The notes below the pieces were generated by a model, which saw only the letters and a program-made list of their open reading frames with translations, was not told where the DNA came from and ran no database searches. Both the position numbers and the translations under genes were made by a program. A stretch of DNA of 64,000 nucleotides. Source: Paenibacillus rubinfantis (GTDB lineage: Bacteria; Bacillota; Bacilli; Paenibacillales; Paenibacillaceae). Within the stretch, counting starts at the first letter, position 1. The number at the start of each line of letters is the position of its first letter. Of this stretch, positions 42,668-51,726 are shown in pieces. The stretch covers positions 62,001 through 126,000 of the forward strand of contig NZ_LN909065.1 of assembly GCF_001486505.1 (NCBI RefSeq). Reading direction: 5' to 3'.

Positions 42668-43660
42668 TTAAGGTTGGATTGCTCTACAATCCAGCGGAAA
42701 ATACCCGCTTTCGGCCGCATCGCGTTCGCCTGCAAATATTTCTTCAACGCGATAACCTAGCCTGTGCGCCGCGGTGCAAGATTCCCGATAAGCATATTTC
42801 AATCCCGTCCGCGGATCCACCGCTCCCAGAAGCGTTGGCTTTTGATCCAATCTGCCCCCGCCTAAAGCATAGTTATTATAATCGTGATCCCCCACTGGAA
42901 TGCCTTGTAAAAACACCAGAATCCCAACGTCGTCCAGCGTGTTGTTCCACTCCTCCTGCGGGATGGTCGGCAACGTGAACGTATAGTTCACGCCTTGGTG
43001 CTTTATCAACAGGTTATGTAAATGAATCGTCCGGGCTAGATCCTCTTCGATCCGTCGAACGATCGTTGCACGCCGAACCGCATCAAATTGCGCCTCGCTC
43101 TGCAGCAGCGGAATCGAGGTCTCTGCCTTCACTTCGGCTTGCGGTCCACTAACCCAACGTTCGGTGGCCGCATCATAGGCCGTCACTTGGCTGTCCAGCG
43201 TAAAAGCGATGCTATTCCCGTTCGCATCCACATAGGTATAAGGCCTCTTGTCCCGCCAGTAGTAAGCGGACGTATCGCTGCTGGGATCCACGTCTGCCGC
43301 ATACAGGTAGTAACCGTCGTAATCTATGATAATAACCGCCGGGATATAACCCATGAGCGTCTGCTGTCCGACCGGATCGTCGGCGACGCCAAAGTTTAGA
43401 TACAAACTCCGGAGCAACGTATCCAGCGCTTGCTCTTTATCGACACGCATCCATTTCGCCGAACCATACCCGCTTTCGAATTGCTGCAGCTCATTCCGGT
43501 TTAACACGGCAGCTGCATCTTGAACAGCTGTGCGCATTGCGGCATTATACCGGGTTTCGAGGCGGTTCACTTCCCGTAACTGCTCCGTCCGCAAGCCGCT
43601 GAGCCAAAGGATAGGGGCAACGATGATCACAAAGAGGGCGGCCCAGTCAGTAATCTTCAT
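42668..43660 (-). CDS. Tad-like operon, single-span exported protein of unknown function
   Basis: 330 aa. One N-terminal membrane segment (about residues 5-22), then a large outer domain, the layout of TadE/TadF-type pseudopilins but longer. The helix after the membrane segment (LRTEQLREVNRLETRYNAAM) could be a coiled coil. The rest is rich in aromatic residues (YDGYYLYAADVDPSS, YYWRDKRPYTYVD). No recognised domain. Last gene of the operon; its start overlaps the preceding gene by 14 bp. Confidence 0.8.
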   Translation of the reverse strand: MKITDWAALFVIIVAPILWLSGLRTEQLREVNRLETRYNAAMRTAVQDAAAVLNRNELQQFESGYGSAKWMRVDKEQALDTLLRSLYLNFGVADDPVGQQTLMGYIPAVIIIDYDGYYLYAADVDPSSDTSAYYWRDKRPYTYVDANGNSIAFTLDSQVTAYDAATERWVSGPQAEVKAETSIPLLQSEAQFDAVRRATIVRRIEEDLARTIHLHNLLIKHQGVNYTFTLPTIPQEEWNNTLDDVGILVFLQGIPVGDHDYNNYALGGGRLDQKPTLLGAVDPRTGLKYAYRESCTAAHRLGYRVEEIFAGERDAAESGYFPLDCRAIQP

Positions 43661-44189
43661 TTAACACCATGCCCCCATACGTGAGCAGGGTGGGATGCGT
43701 TCCACCTGCACCTGGATATAGAAACTCCGTTAGTATCTCATACGGGCTGCGGGAACGATCCAACGCCGTAACGGCGAAGAAATCCCCTTCCTGCAGTTCG
43801 TAGGCCCCGCCCTTTTGTCCGTTTTCGGCTGGAAACATCACCTGAAGAATCTCCGAGGTATCATACGCGTCATAGACGACGGTAAAATCATTCAAAAAAG
43901 TAGCGGGATCAGCCGGATCACCGTATTCCGGATGATACGTTTTATGCCGATGCTCCAATTCTACGTCATATCCTCCCCCGGGTGTCTCCAATTCCCGGAC
44001 AAAATCCTCGTACATCGCTGGCGTCACAACCCCTTTGTTCCGAACGGCGTCGGTAAACTGGACTAAGGTTCGATATGCTGCCAAATACCGGATATCCGCC
44101 TGTCGCTGCGCCGCCTGCCATGCTGGAAACAGGAACAGAAGCAACACGGCAAGCAGTGCGGCCGTGATTTTGGACAAAGCATTCCCCAT
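43647..44189 (-). CDS. Tad-like operon, small single-span protein (pseudopilin-like)
   Basis: 180 aa with one N-terminal hydrophobic helix (about 8-26) followed by ADIRYLAAYRTLVQFTDAVR, an amphipathic continuation as in pilin-like proteins. The outer part contains YDVELEHRHKTYHPEYG and no recognised domain. Overlaps the next gene by 14 bp and follows the previous one by 10 bp, so it is tightly coupled within the operon. Confidence 0.8.
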   Translation of the reverse strand: MGNALSKITAALLAVLLLFLFPAWQAAQRQADIRYLAAYRTLVQFTDAVRNKGVVTPAMYEDFVRELETPGGGYDVELEHRHKTYHPEYGDPADPATFLNDFTVVYDAYDTSEILQVMFPAENGQKGGAYELQEGDFFAVTALDRSRSPYEILTEFLYPGAGGTHPTLLTYGGMVLNEDY

Positions 44190-44199
44190 CCGCTGCCAC

Positions 44200-44664
44200 C
44201 TACTTTCTGCTAAAAATAATCCGAATTTCTTTTCCCTTGGAATCGTAAACGTGTTGAGTTTGATAATCGATTCTTAGATTCAGCACTTGCAATGCGCGTT
44301 TACGGCTTTGCTCCAGTACATCCTGCAGCGGGCTCGTCGGGGTGTCGTTCAATATCTCCCCGTCCACCACGACAATCACGCCGAGATCAATCCAATCCGG
44401 AAGACGATGCAAGATCTCATTCCCGCTGAACGTTTCGCTCGCGAGCTCCAGCAGGTTGTCATCCCTGATGCCTGCCGCTGTATCCCGAGCAAGCATCCCT
44501 CCTTCATGAGCATAGACGCTTCGCCTAACACCGTGGAGTTGTTCAGCAACCGCGTCATAAGCAACGTTTTGCTCCACTCCGATATCCAAGGTAAACAGGG
44601 TGGCTGCGAGAAAAGAACTCACGGAGAAGAGCAGCCATACCAAACTTTTCACATGATTAAACAT
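44200..44664 (-). CDS. Tad-like operon, small single-span protein (pseudopilin-like)
   Basis: 154 aa. The N-terminal hydrophobic segment is at about residues 6-25 (SLVWLLFSVSSFLAATLF), continuing into helix LDIGVEQNVAYDAVAEQLH. The outer part has a short beta strand IDLGVIVVVDGEIL. No recognised domain. The layout fits TadE/TadF-like minor pilins. The AGGTGGGGG stretch upstream may serve as ribosome binding site. 29 bp after the preceding gene. Confidence 0.78.
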   Translation of the reverse strand: MFNHVKSLVWLLFSVSSFLAATLFTLDIGVEQNVAYDAVAEQLHGVRRSVYAHEGGMLARDTAAGIRDDNLLELASETFSGNEILHRLPDWIDLGVIVVVDGEILNDTPTSPLQDVLEQSRKRALQVLNLRIDYQTQHVYDSKGKEIRIIFSRK

Positions 44665-44693
44665 CTTCGCCTGCGCCCCCCCACCTGCGATCC

Positions 44694-45185
44694 TTATGGA
44701 ATCAGCGTCGTTTGTGTAAAGATCAGGCCGCGCACCACGTTAGAACTGTCTTTAACGACCATTGCCTTAAATTTGCCGCTTGGATTAACGTACTCATTTA
44801 ATCGCTCATCCCAGGCATTACTGATCGGTGCAAGGCTTTGTCCGTATACCGAACCATACCGTTCCGAGGAAACGGGTTCATTGATGAGGAGCACATCCCC
44901 ATACCATTCCCCGCCGGTGTTTTTACCGGTTTTGACCAAGATCCCAAATTGATCGCGATCTTTAAATTTACGCAGGGCATTGGTCACCTGCGAGCCGCTG
45001 ACCGTCGTATCATCATAAACGGTAAATGAAGCCTGGGATAATTCAGTTTGGATGTCCGAGAAGCTGTTCTGAGCCGTTTTCGTGGCTTCCTGGGCGGATA
45101 CGAACAAAATGACAACAATCGTGATCAAAGCGATCGTCAAGAAGATACCAGCTGCGACCTTCAAAGCGGATGAAGCGTTATTCAT
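44694..45185 (-). CDS. Tad-like operon, pilin-like single-span protein
   Basis: 163 aa. A short polar start (MNNASSALK) is followed by a 22-residue hydrophobic helix (about 10-31, VAAGIFLTIALITIVVILFV) and an amphipathic extension (QEATKTAQNSFSDIQTEL), the most pilin-like layout of the four small proteins. No Flp-type processing site (G-x-x-x-x-E-Y) is visible, and no prepilin peptidase gene is in the window. It has a very strong AAGGAGG site, suggesting high expression, as expected for a major subunit. First of the four small genes, 22 bp after the TadB/C-like gene. Confidence 0.8.
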   Translation of the reverse strand: MNNASSALKVAAGIFLTIALITIVVILFVSAQEATKTAQNSFSDIQTELSQASFTVYDDTTVSGSQVTNALRKFKDRDQFGILVKTGKNTGGEWYGDVLLINEPVSSERYGSVYGQSLAPISNAWDERLNEYVNPSGKFKAMVVKDSSNVVRGLIFTQTTLIP

Positions 45186-45207
45186 CGAGAAAAACCTCCT
45201 TTAATCT

Positions 45208-47298
45208 TCATAATTTTTGAAGTTGTTCAAAATATAAGCCCATTTGTTCGAAGCTCATCCAGATCAGCGGAACGACTAAATAGGCGAACACCAGCGCATA
45301 CATCGGGGTAAACCCGATGATCTGACCCCAGCCGGCCTTAACCTCCAGCGATTTCTCGTAATCCAGCCGCCGGCGTTCGAACTGATAGGACATATCGCTA
45401 TCGAGGTCATCGAAGGCGTCGGCTACCGTAAGCTTCTCCGAAGCCAGCAACAGCTTGTCCGCCAAACGCTGAAATTCCTCCAGCACCACTTCTCTCTTCA
45501 GCTCAATCAGCGCTTCCTCTGGACTACAGGCGTAATTCAGCAAACATTTTTGCATCGGCATTCGAAAAATCACGGCGTAAGACGCCAGCCACTCCAGTAT
45601 TTCCTCCACGGATATCCGCTCCAACTCCCGCAAGATGGCGATCATCGTCAGGAACTGGTACACCTCATGTCGCATGTCCATCCGCCGCATCCAGCGTTGG
45701 AATTTCAGCATCCAAAGCGGCAGTTGGTAACCAACCATCCCTGATAAGAGAGCGAAGCCTACCTCCCACCACTTAAGATTTTCTCGGTTCCAACGCTGCA
45801 ACTTATCCCTAATTCGGCGGGCGGCCTCAGATAACTCTTCATGGGATATTCCGTTTCCAGCATTCGCCAGCACCGCGGAAACGGAGCGGGCAATCTCGTC
45901 ATAGCCGGCTCTAGCCGACATATTCAGTTCCCGCATCACTGCCGCATCTCTTTCAGCCACCAGGCGTCCAGACTCCATCACATCCGTGGGTAAAGCGCCA
46001 AAAAACGAAGCCACAGCGGGTGGTTCTGTCATAATACGCTGCTGGGCAAGCTGATGGAACACAAGGAATGCGCCAAGAGTTAAGGCTAGGCTTGCACCAA
46101 AGGCGCTGATCCGCCTGACCTGAAACCATTCGACCCGCAGCCGATGATTCGTCTCCTTCAGCAATTGGGATAACTGATGATAGGCAAGGGATTCGACTGA
46201 AGGGACAAACCGGCGGCACACGTGATGAAGCACCTCATGGGCATACACCCTTGCCTCCCAGGGCCTGCTGGACGATTTGACCCGATAAGCCGATTCGTCT
46301 TCGCTCTTAAGCTTTTGCAGCAGCACATAACTCAATAGAATGGCCAGAAAGAGCGCCGCCTTGATCAACATCCCTGCTTTGCTTAAGTAAAACGAGTCCA
46401 TCAGAGGGAAGTGACCTCGGGCCCATCCCTCGATCGGCTTCGTAAAAAAGACCGGAAGCAAGGCGATGATATGCAACCCTTTTAACAGATAATCCAGCCG
46501 TTTTTTACGGATGAGCTCCAATTGGACTTCGCCGGTCAAGCGGCTGATACCGCGCAGATATAATGAACCTTCCGCACGCTTCCGGTCGCCGTATTCCGCC
46601 ACCAGGCGGGAAATGCCGGCGAACGCCTTTAGAAAACGGCTAGGCGCGGTTTCATAATACTTCTCCAGAGCTTCGTTGGGGGCAGCGTCTTCCATCGCTT
46701 CACAAATCCGATGGGCATGCACTCCGATCTCACCGCCTATCGTCTCCCCGGCTTCCTCGATTGCGTCCGTCACCATGCCGTGCCGTTGATACGCGTGCCG
46801 AACGGCACCATAGAAATCCAGTAACCGTTCCAGTAGCTTCGTTTCCAATCGGTTTACGTAACCGTCGAGCACCAGACCTTGAAGAACGGCAGACGCTATC
46901 AACAGCGACAGGAAGAAAAACAAGTCAGGATTCATCGCAGTTAATGTCGCAATCGCAACTGCAAACGTCCCCATCATTCCATAAGCAAACTTCATCGTTT
47001 GGTGCCGCAGCTCCAGCTCGTCATACGGATGAATGACGGCAAAACGTATCCGGATCTTTCCGGCATAGTGCCGAAGCGGGGGAACCTTCATCCACACGGG
47101 ATACGATGTAAGCAAGAACGCGGATATCCGTTGATTGAGCCAGCGCAGCGATAGATTGGAAGCCGGATCGCTCGTTCCCCAAGCATCCGCCCATAAGGGA
47201 TTTTCCTTTCTTCCCAGCCACTGCCCCGCAGCATATAGCCCGACGCAGCCGAGCAAAGATAGACCAAACACCCACAACAGGATCGTCCTAAGCTCCAA
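45208..47298 (-). CDS. Double GspF-type (TadB+TadC-like) membrane platform protein
   Basis: 696 aa with about eight membrane segments. Two GspF-like soluble regions are visible: one at about 155-235 (RLLDFYGAVRHAYQRHGMV, DAIEEAGETIGGEI) and one at about 565-650 (VYQFLTMIAILRELERISVEE, EFQRLADKLLLASEKLTV). Each is followed by membrane helices. This corresponds to TadB and TadC joined in one chain. It is expected to be the inner-membrane platform on which the secretion ATPase works. The start is TTG 47296-47298 with GGGGGAG upstream; it overlaps the ATPase gene by 11 bp. Confidence 0.82.
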   Translation of the reverse strand: MELRTILLWVFGLSLLGCVGLYAAGQWLGRKENPLWADAWGTSDPASNLSLRWLNQRISAFLLTSYPVWMKVPPLRHYAGKIRIRFAVIHPYDELELRHQTMKFAYGMMGTFAVAIATLTAMNPDLFFFLSLLIASAVLQGLVLDGYVNRLETKLLERLLDFYGAVRHAYQRHGMVTDAIEEAGETIGGEIGVHAHRICEAMEDAAPNEALEKYYETAPSRFLKAFAGISRLVAEYGDRKRAEGSLYLRGISRLTGEVQLELIRKKRLDYLLKGLHIIALLPVFFTKPIEGWARGHFPLMDSFYLSKAGMLIKAALFLAILLSYVLLQKLKSEDESAYRVKSSSRPWEARVYAHEVLHHVCRRFVPSVESLAYHQLSQLLKETNHRLRVEWFQVRRISAFGASLALTLGAFLVFHQLAQQRIMTEPPAVASFFGALPTDVMESGRLVAERDAAVMRELNMSARAGYDEIARSVSAVLANAGNGISHEELSEAARRIRDKLQRWNRENLKWWEVGFALLSGMVGYQLPLWMLKFQRWMRRMDMRHEVYQFLTMIAILRELERISVEEILEWLASYAVIFRMPMQKCLLNYACSPEEALIELKREVVLEEFQRLADKLLLASEKLTVADAFDDLDSDMSYQFERRRLDYEKSLEVKAGWGQIIGFTPMYALVFAYLVVPLIWMSFEQMGLYFEQLQKL

Positions 47299-49180
47299 CC
47301 GTCTCCCCCCAATACGAGCCGATAAACCGCTTAAATTCCGCGGCGTCTTCCGGTAGCATCTCCCGGGTCATAGCCTCGCGGGATTTCAGCGTAATCGGCT
47401 GAACGGCAACATAACGCCCGTCTCGATACTCCAGGATCACCCGCTCCTCATAACCGCTCGAATGAACTGCATCCAAATGGCGCGGCGCGGTGGGCATCCG
47501 CTCCCGATCATCCTGGGGCGGGTCATCCTTTGCCCCCCGCCGGCAGCATTCCGTAATCCGTTCGATATAACGGCGGCCTGTGATATCTCGGCGCAGATGG
47601 ATGTCGAAGTCGATGACGGAAGCGACCTGCAGCTCGGCGATTCGCTCGTCGCGAAACACGCCGGTTTTCAGCAGAGAGTTACGCAGCGACTCGATCAAAT
47701 CGCGAAACGTTTTGGCGTGATGGGTAAACAAAGTGAACAGGCTGGCAACCTGAGCCATCTGCACCATCCAAGCGGCAACTTCGTCGGTCGCCACCTCTCC
47801 TAGGATGTGGACGGTACCGTCCGTCTTTTTCTGCAGATCCAACGCGGCTTGTCCGCTTACGTAATCGGTTTCCCGGAAGCTTAAAATATTGCGCCCGCTG
47901 TACAACCGCCGCAGATGCAGTTCAAAAGACATTTCCTGCACGCGCAGGGTATACGAAGCGTAAATATGTTTGACCATCGCCATCAGCAGCGTTGTCTTGC
48001 CCGAGCCTTGCGACCCGGTGATCGAGGTGATCCGGCTGCCCTTCATGAAATACTTCAGCAACCCCAGCGGTAGCTCGGCCTGATCGCCTTGAATCAATTG
48101 CTCCAACGAAGCGCTAAACGGATCGAATTTCCGCACGAAAAAAGCCCATGTCTCTGCAAACGGCGGCCGTACGACCACAATCCGCGAACCGTCTTTCATT
48201 TCGTTCACTTTATACCCGTTGACCTCCGACAATTGACCGGGCAGGTTAAACTTGTAGATGTTTTGGCACACCCGTTTCAATTCCGCTTCGCTGCCAAACG
48301 ACAAGAAGGCAAGGCGTATACTCTTCCCTTTGTAGAAAATCCAGACGCTGTCCCATGCGCGCGTAATTGGCTCGCCATCCTCGTCAACGCCGGGCTGGGT
48401 CCTGTCGCTCCATTCATAACCCAAACCGGCGGCATGCGCGGCGGGCTCGATTCCCGCGTAACCGCCCGGAATTCCGCTGACGCCCCCGCTCAGCCCGTCG
48501 ATCCGCATTTCCCGAAGCTCGTCCACCACCGAAAAGCCTTTGTACATTTGATAAACACGTTGGACCACAAGATCCAGCTTCTCCTGAAATGTGAGCGCCC
48601 GATATTCCAGGAAAAAGACGCGGTCTATATCCTCATCAGTCACTTCATAGACGGGGGAACCGTCGGTTGTTTTTGGCGGTTTTGGCTCATCCAGCGAATA
48701 GTCCTCCATCATCTGTGTGAACCCGTTGACACCATAACGTTGTTTATAGAGATAGAGCACGATGTCGAAGCGGTCTTGGGACGTCAATAATTCCCGTTGC
48801 TGAAACGGCAGGATCCGGTCGATATTTTGTTCGGTGATCCCATAACCCCCTGCCAACATGTCTCGGATAAATGCTTTAACATACTGTTTATCCTGGACAT
48901 CCCCGTACGAGCAGCCTCGTAGTGCCTGACGGAGTTCTGCCCGTGCTTTAGCCTTGCGGTTCCACGCCTCTTCGCTGATCCCCCACTCATTGCCGGAGGA
49001 TCGGCTAAGCTCATGCAGCTTGTCCTTGATGTAGAACACCATTACCGAAAGCTCGTACCGATCTTGATCCTTTGGGTGATCCTTTTCTCTGGTTCCCGCC
49101 GTCCGAACCTTCCGCCAAATCCCAAGCAGTGCTGCCAGGACCAAGATCGTAATCAACCATCCGTTCATCCATCCACTCAT
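47288..49180 (-). CDS. Type II/IV secretion-type ATPase (TadA/CpaF-like) with N-terminal membrane anchor
   Basis: 630 aa. Residues ~7-22 form a membrane segment (GWLITILVLAALLGIW), unusual for this family, followed by a ~230-residue unrecognised region. The ATPase core has Walker A ITGSQGSGKTTLL (about 395), an Asp-box-like segment and Walker B region VHILGEVATDEVAAWM, then LFTLFTHHAKTFRDLIESL, matching the His-box of VirB11/CpaF proteins. It probably powers assembly or retraction of the pilus-like structure. A strong AGGAGAAGG site precedes the ATG, 3 bp after the previous gene. Confidence 0.88.
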   Translation of the reverse strand: MSGWMNGWLITILVLAALLGIWRKVRTAGTREKDHPKDQDRYELSVMVFYIKDKLHELSRSSGNEWGISEEAWNRKAKARAELRQALRGCSYGDVQDKQYVKAFIRDMLAGGYGITEQNIDRILPFQQRELLTSQDRFDIVLYLYKQRYGVNGFTQMMEDYSLDEPKPPKTTDGSPVYEVTDEDIDRVFFLEYRALTFQEKLDLVVQRVYQMYKGFSVVDELREMRIDGLSGGVSGIPGGYAGIEPAAHAAGLGYEWSDRTQPGVDEDGEPITRAWDSVWIFYKGKSIRLAFLSFGSEAELKRVCQNIYKFNLPGQLSEVNGYKVNEMKDGSRIVVVRPPFAETWAFFVRKFDPFSASLEQLIQGDQAELPLGLLKYFMKGSRITSITGSQGSGKTTLLMAMVKHIYASYTLRVQEMSFELHLRRLYSGRNILSFRETDYVSGQAALDLQKKTDGTVHILGEVATDEVAAWMVQMAQVASLFTLFTHHAKTFRDLIESLRNSLLKTGVFRDERIAELQVASVIDFDIHLRRDITGRRYIERITECCRRGAKDDPPQDDRERMPTAPRHLDAVHSSGYEERVILEYRDGRYVAVQPITLKSREAMTREMLPEDAAEFKRFIGSYWGETVGA

Positions 49181-49183
49181 TCC

Positions 49184-50026
49184 CTACGCCCCCTTCTCCT
49201 TCGGAGTAACGGCTGCGACTTCTTTCCCCGCCATTTCCATCAGCTTATCTCCCAAGTCCCGATACCCTTTGAGCAAAAGTTCGCGAGCTCCATTCCGTTT
49301 CGGCCAGAGCGAGGATTTACGAAAATAGCCCAAAATGTCCCGATCGTTCCAAGCATCGGAGAACTCGGTATGATGAGGGATGCCAACCATCGACAAGGAA
49401 ACCGGGTAACGACGTTTAAGATTGTTTATTCCCCAACGAGACCAGGGATCAAAGGGCGATAGGACGAAGATAAGTTTCGACTTGGGGTCACTGAAGAAAG
49501 GAGTCATATCTTCAACCCTCTCGTCTAATACACCAAGCCGGTGGGGTTGCACCACCACAAGTACGTCACCTTCCCTTTGATTCTGCAGCAACTCGCTTAA
49601 CCGCCGTCCTTGCGCCAGTAAAATGACCCCGTCGTACGATTGCTCCGCGATGACCAGCATATCGGCGATCGCCTGCTTCTCCGCATCCTTCCAAGCCACA
49701 CCGCCAACCCGTGACCCGCACACCAGGTCAAGGCGGCCGCGCAGCAGTGGAACGGTATAATCGGCAATATTGCTTCCCGAAAGACGTCCGCTCGCCTGTA
49801 AACGGAGCAGCGCATCAAGGCCGTGCTCCGGAATCGCATCTTCCCTGTAAATATCGCTGTGAAAACGTACGGTTTGTCTGATCCCTTCCTCCAAGCCAAA
49901 ACCGGCAGGCCCTTCATTCACCAGAAGCAGCCGCTGTGGAAGCCGCAATCCTAACGTAATCGCTGCAGCCACGGCAGCTTCTGCGGCTCCGCCGAGGCCG
50001 CCGTCCCAGAAAATCAAGCGGCTCAT
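49184..50026 (-). CDS. ParA/TadZ-like protein with degenerate P-loop
   Basis: 280 aa cytoplasmic protein. The start LIFWDGGLGGAAEAAVAAAI, then LRLPQRLLLVNEGP, has the layout of a ParA/MinD P-loop strand-helix-strand, but the loop reads GGLGGAAEA in place of KGGxGKTT, so the nucleotide-binding lysines are lost. Later strands (YDGVILLAQG, DVLVVVQPHR, SKLIFVLSPFDPW) fit the same fold. TadZ/CpaE proteins of Tad systems act as polar localisers and often have altered P-loops. ATGA overlap (50023-50026) with the preceding gene. Confidence 0.7.
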   Translation of the reverse strand: MSRLIFWDGGLGGAAEAAVAAAITLGLRLPQRLLLVNEGPAGFGLEEGIRQTVRFHSDIYREDAIPEHGLDALLRLQASGRLSGSNIADYTVPLLRGRLDLVCGSRVGGVAWKDAEKQAIADMLVIAEQSYDGVILLAQGRRLSELLQNQREGDVLVVVQPHRLGVLDERVEDMTPFFSDPKSKLIFVLSPFDPWSRWGINNLKRRYPVSLSMVGIPHHTEFSDAWNDRDILGYFRKSSLWPKRNGARELLLKGYRDLGDKLMEMAGKEVAAVTPKEKGA

Positions 50027-50736
50027 GCCTGTTTCCTTTCCGCCTGGCGAACCGCTCGCTTGGCGCTGGCAGGGTCCCAGCCCGCCAGCTCATGCAGCAG
50101 TAGGCGTAAAGCTCTTTTATAAGAACGAGAGAAGCTTCTGAGACGCAGCCGCCTGCTATGCTCGTTCTCCAGTTGGACCGCCAGATTGGACTCGTTCCAG
50201 GGGATACGCACTTCTGAAGCGCGCCACTCCAGGGGAAGGTCGTCCAGCAAACCCAAGATCAAGCGGCTGTTCACGCCGCTGTCGACGGTTCGGATAAAGA
50301 CCGGCCGAACAGCTAACCCCCGCAGCTGAGGCCAGAGATGAAATAAGCTGCGGAACCATTCCGCGCTGGCCTCGACCTCGTAACGGTCGAACGTCGTAAC
50401 CCATACGATGTCATCCGCGGAGGCGAACAGCTCCGGAGTCAGGCCCTGAAGCGTATCGATATCCTGCAATTCGTAATCGTAAGCAGAGACTTTCCCTTTA
50501 CCGTCGCCCATATTGGCTATCGGGATGGAGGAACCCGTTCTCCCCGCCGCAACATCAAAGCCGTAAAATTCCGTTATGGGGAGGGCCGAATCTCCACCGC
50601 CAATCGAATACCGATATTTGCCGCTTTCCGTATTGTCGCGGAGCAGCACGCTGTACCCGGCAGCAGCCAACACGCTGCACAAATACAATATAACGTCGCG
50701 CTTATCGCTTTTCCCTACAAACAACCATCGCTTCAC
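50023..50736 (-). CDS. Second ParA-like protein of the Tad-like operon
   Basis: 237 aa from GTG 50736, chosen because AAAGGAGAG lies 7 nt upstream; the ATG at 50754, which overlaps the previous stop as ATGA, is the alternative. It begins KRWLFVGKSDKRDVILYLC and continues SVLAAAGYSVLLRDN, again a P-loop-like strand-helix-strand without a proper Walker A. A strand DDIVWVTTFDRYEV could be the switch region. The C-terminal ~50 residues are strongly basic. Family not otherwise recognised; role as localiser or adaptor is inferred from its place between the SAF protein and the other ParA-like gene. Confidence 0.65.
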   Translation of the reverse strand: MKRWLFVGKSDKRDVILYLCSVLAAAGYSVLLRDNTESGKYRYSIGGGDSALPITEFYGFDVAAGRTGSSIPIANMGDGKGKVSAYDYELQDIDTLQGLTPELFASADDIVWVTTFDRYEVEASAEWFRSLFHLWPQLRGLAVRPVFIRTVDSGVNSRLILGLLDDLPLEWRASEVRIPWNESNLAVQLENEHSRRLRLRSFSRSYKRALRLLLHELAGWDPASAKRAVRQAERKQA

Positions 50737-50750
50737 TGGTTTCTCTCCTT

Positions 50751-51719
50751 TCATTTCGCCGGGTCAAGCACAAATCGGTCGGATTCCGCGGACGTACCGT
50801 CCGAAACGAGTTGCTCGGGAGGCAGACTTCCAGCTTGAGCCCCAGAGGTTGATCGCTGAATCTGCGCTTGACTGCTCGCGAATTCGGAAGCTCTTTGCGG
50901 CGACATCGATAATAAATCCTTTTCCAGACCGGAGCGCGCGGCATTGCTGAGACGAAGCGACTGCTCCGCTTTCTGTACGATATTCGGGTCTTTGCGGATC
51001 AGCTCCATGACGCCTTCATTAACCGGGTAGGTCGGAACCGGCTTGCTTTGCAGATTTGGCTCAACATAAGCAAGCGCATAGATCGAGGCTTTATGTAAAT
51101 AAGCGTCCACAATCGCGCTCGACAGCGAGAGAATTTCCGCTTCGCCAAGCGTCACCGTCAACGTTTCAGAGCTCAGCTTCTCCACCTTCTTTTTCGATAG
51201 CAAAATATAATCCTGACCGGTCGGGAATTGGATGCGAATGTCGATAACGTCCAATTCCTTCAACAGCTTCGGCAGTTGGACGAAAGCCATTTCCCGCCAG
51301 CGTAAATCATCGGGAACCGGCTCCGCTTCATAAAGCAGTGTTTGCGTTAGAGGCGTCAAAGAGCGGAGTGCAATTTTGGCGTACTTCCCCGCAATCTCCT
51401 CCTGAGATTTCAACAGATCCATCGGCACGCTATCGGCGGGCAGCTCCACCTGCTTCAAGTCGCCTGCTCCGATTCGGTTACCGGCCGAAATATCCCGCGT
51501 GGGTACCCAGCCCCGGATCGTCCGCTGCTGTGCCTGATGGCGTAAAGTGGCAAGCTGTTCTTCATACGCCTGAACCATCCCGTTTCTCGCGGCATGGAAT
51601 TGCCTTTCCCGCATGACGCCAACTCCCGTGAACACCACCCCCGCCGCAAATGCTCCAATGCATCCGGAGAGCAGCAGTTGTTTCGTTTTTTGCCTTAATC
51701 TTGGCATAAGTTGATTCAC
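50751..51719 (-). CDS. SAF-domain protein, CpaB/RcpC-like
   Basis: 322 aa. One N-terminal membrane segment (about 14-34), then a coiled-coil-prone stretch and an SAF domain: GWVPTRDISAGNRIGAGDL, VELPADSVPMDLL and IALRSLTPLTQTLL follow the CpaB pattern. CpaB/RcpC proteins work at the periplasmic or outer side of Tad pilus machines. The C-terminus is Ser/Gln-rich and probably unstructured. The start is GTG 51719 or ATG 51707; an AAAGGA site precedes both. Its stop overlaps the next start. Confidence 0.85.
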   Translation of the reverse strand: MNQLMPRLRQKTKQLLLSGCIGAFAAGVVFTGVGVMRERQFHAARNGMVQAYEEQLATLRHQAQQRTIRGWVPTRDISAGNRIGAGDLKQVELPADSVPMDLLKSQEEIAGKYAKIALRSLTPLTQTLLYEAEPVPDDLRWREMAFVQLPKLLKELDVIDIRIQFPTGQDYILLSKKKVEKLSSETLTVTLGEAEILSLSSAIVDAYLHKASIYALAYVEPNLQSKPVPTYPVNEGVMELIRKDPNIVQKAEQSLRLSNAARSGLEKDLLSMSPQRASEFASSQAQIQRSTSGAQAGSLPPEQLVSDGTSAESDRFVLDPAK

Positions 51720-51726
51720 ATCCTTT

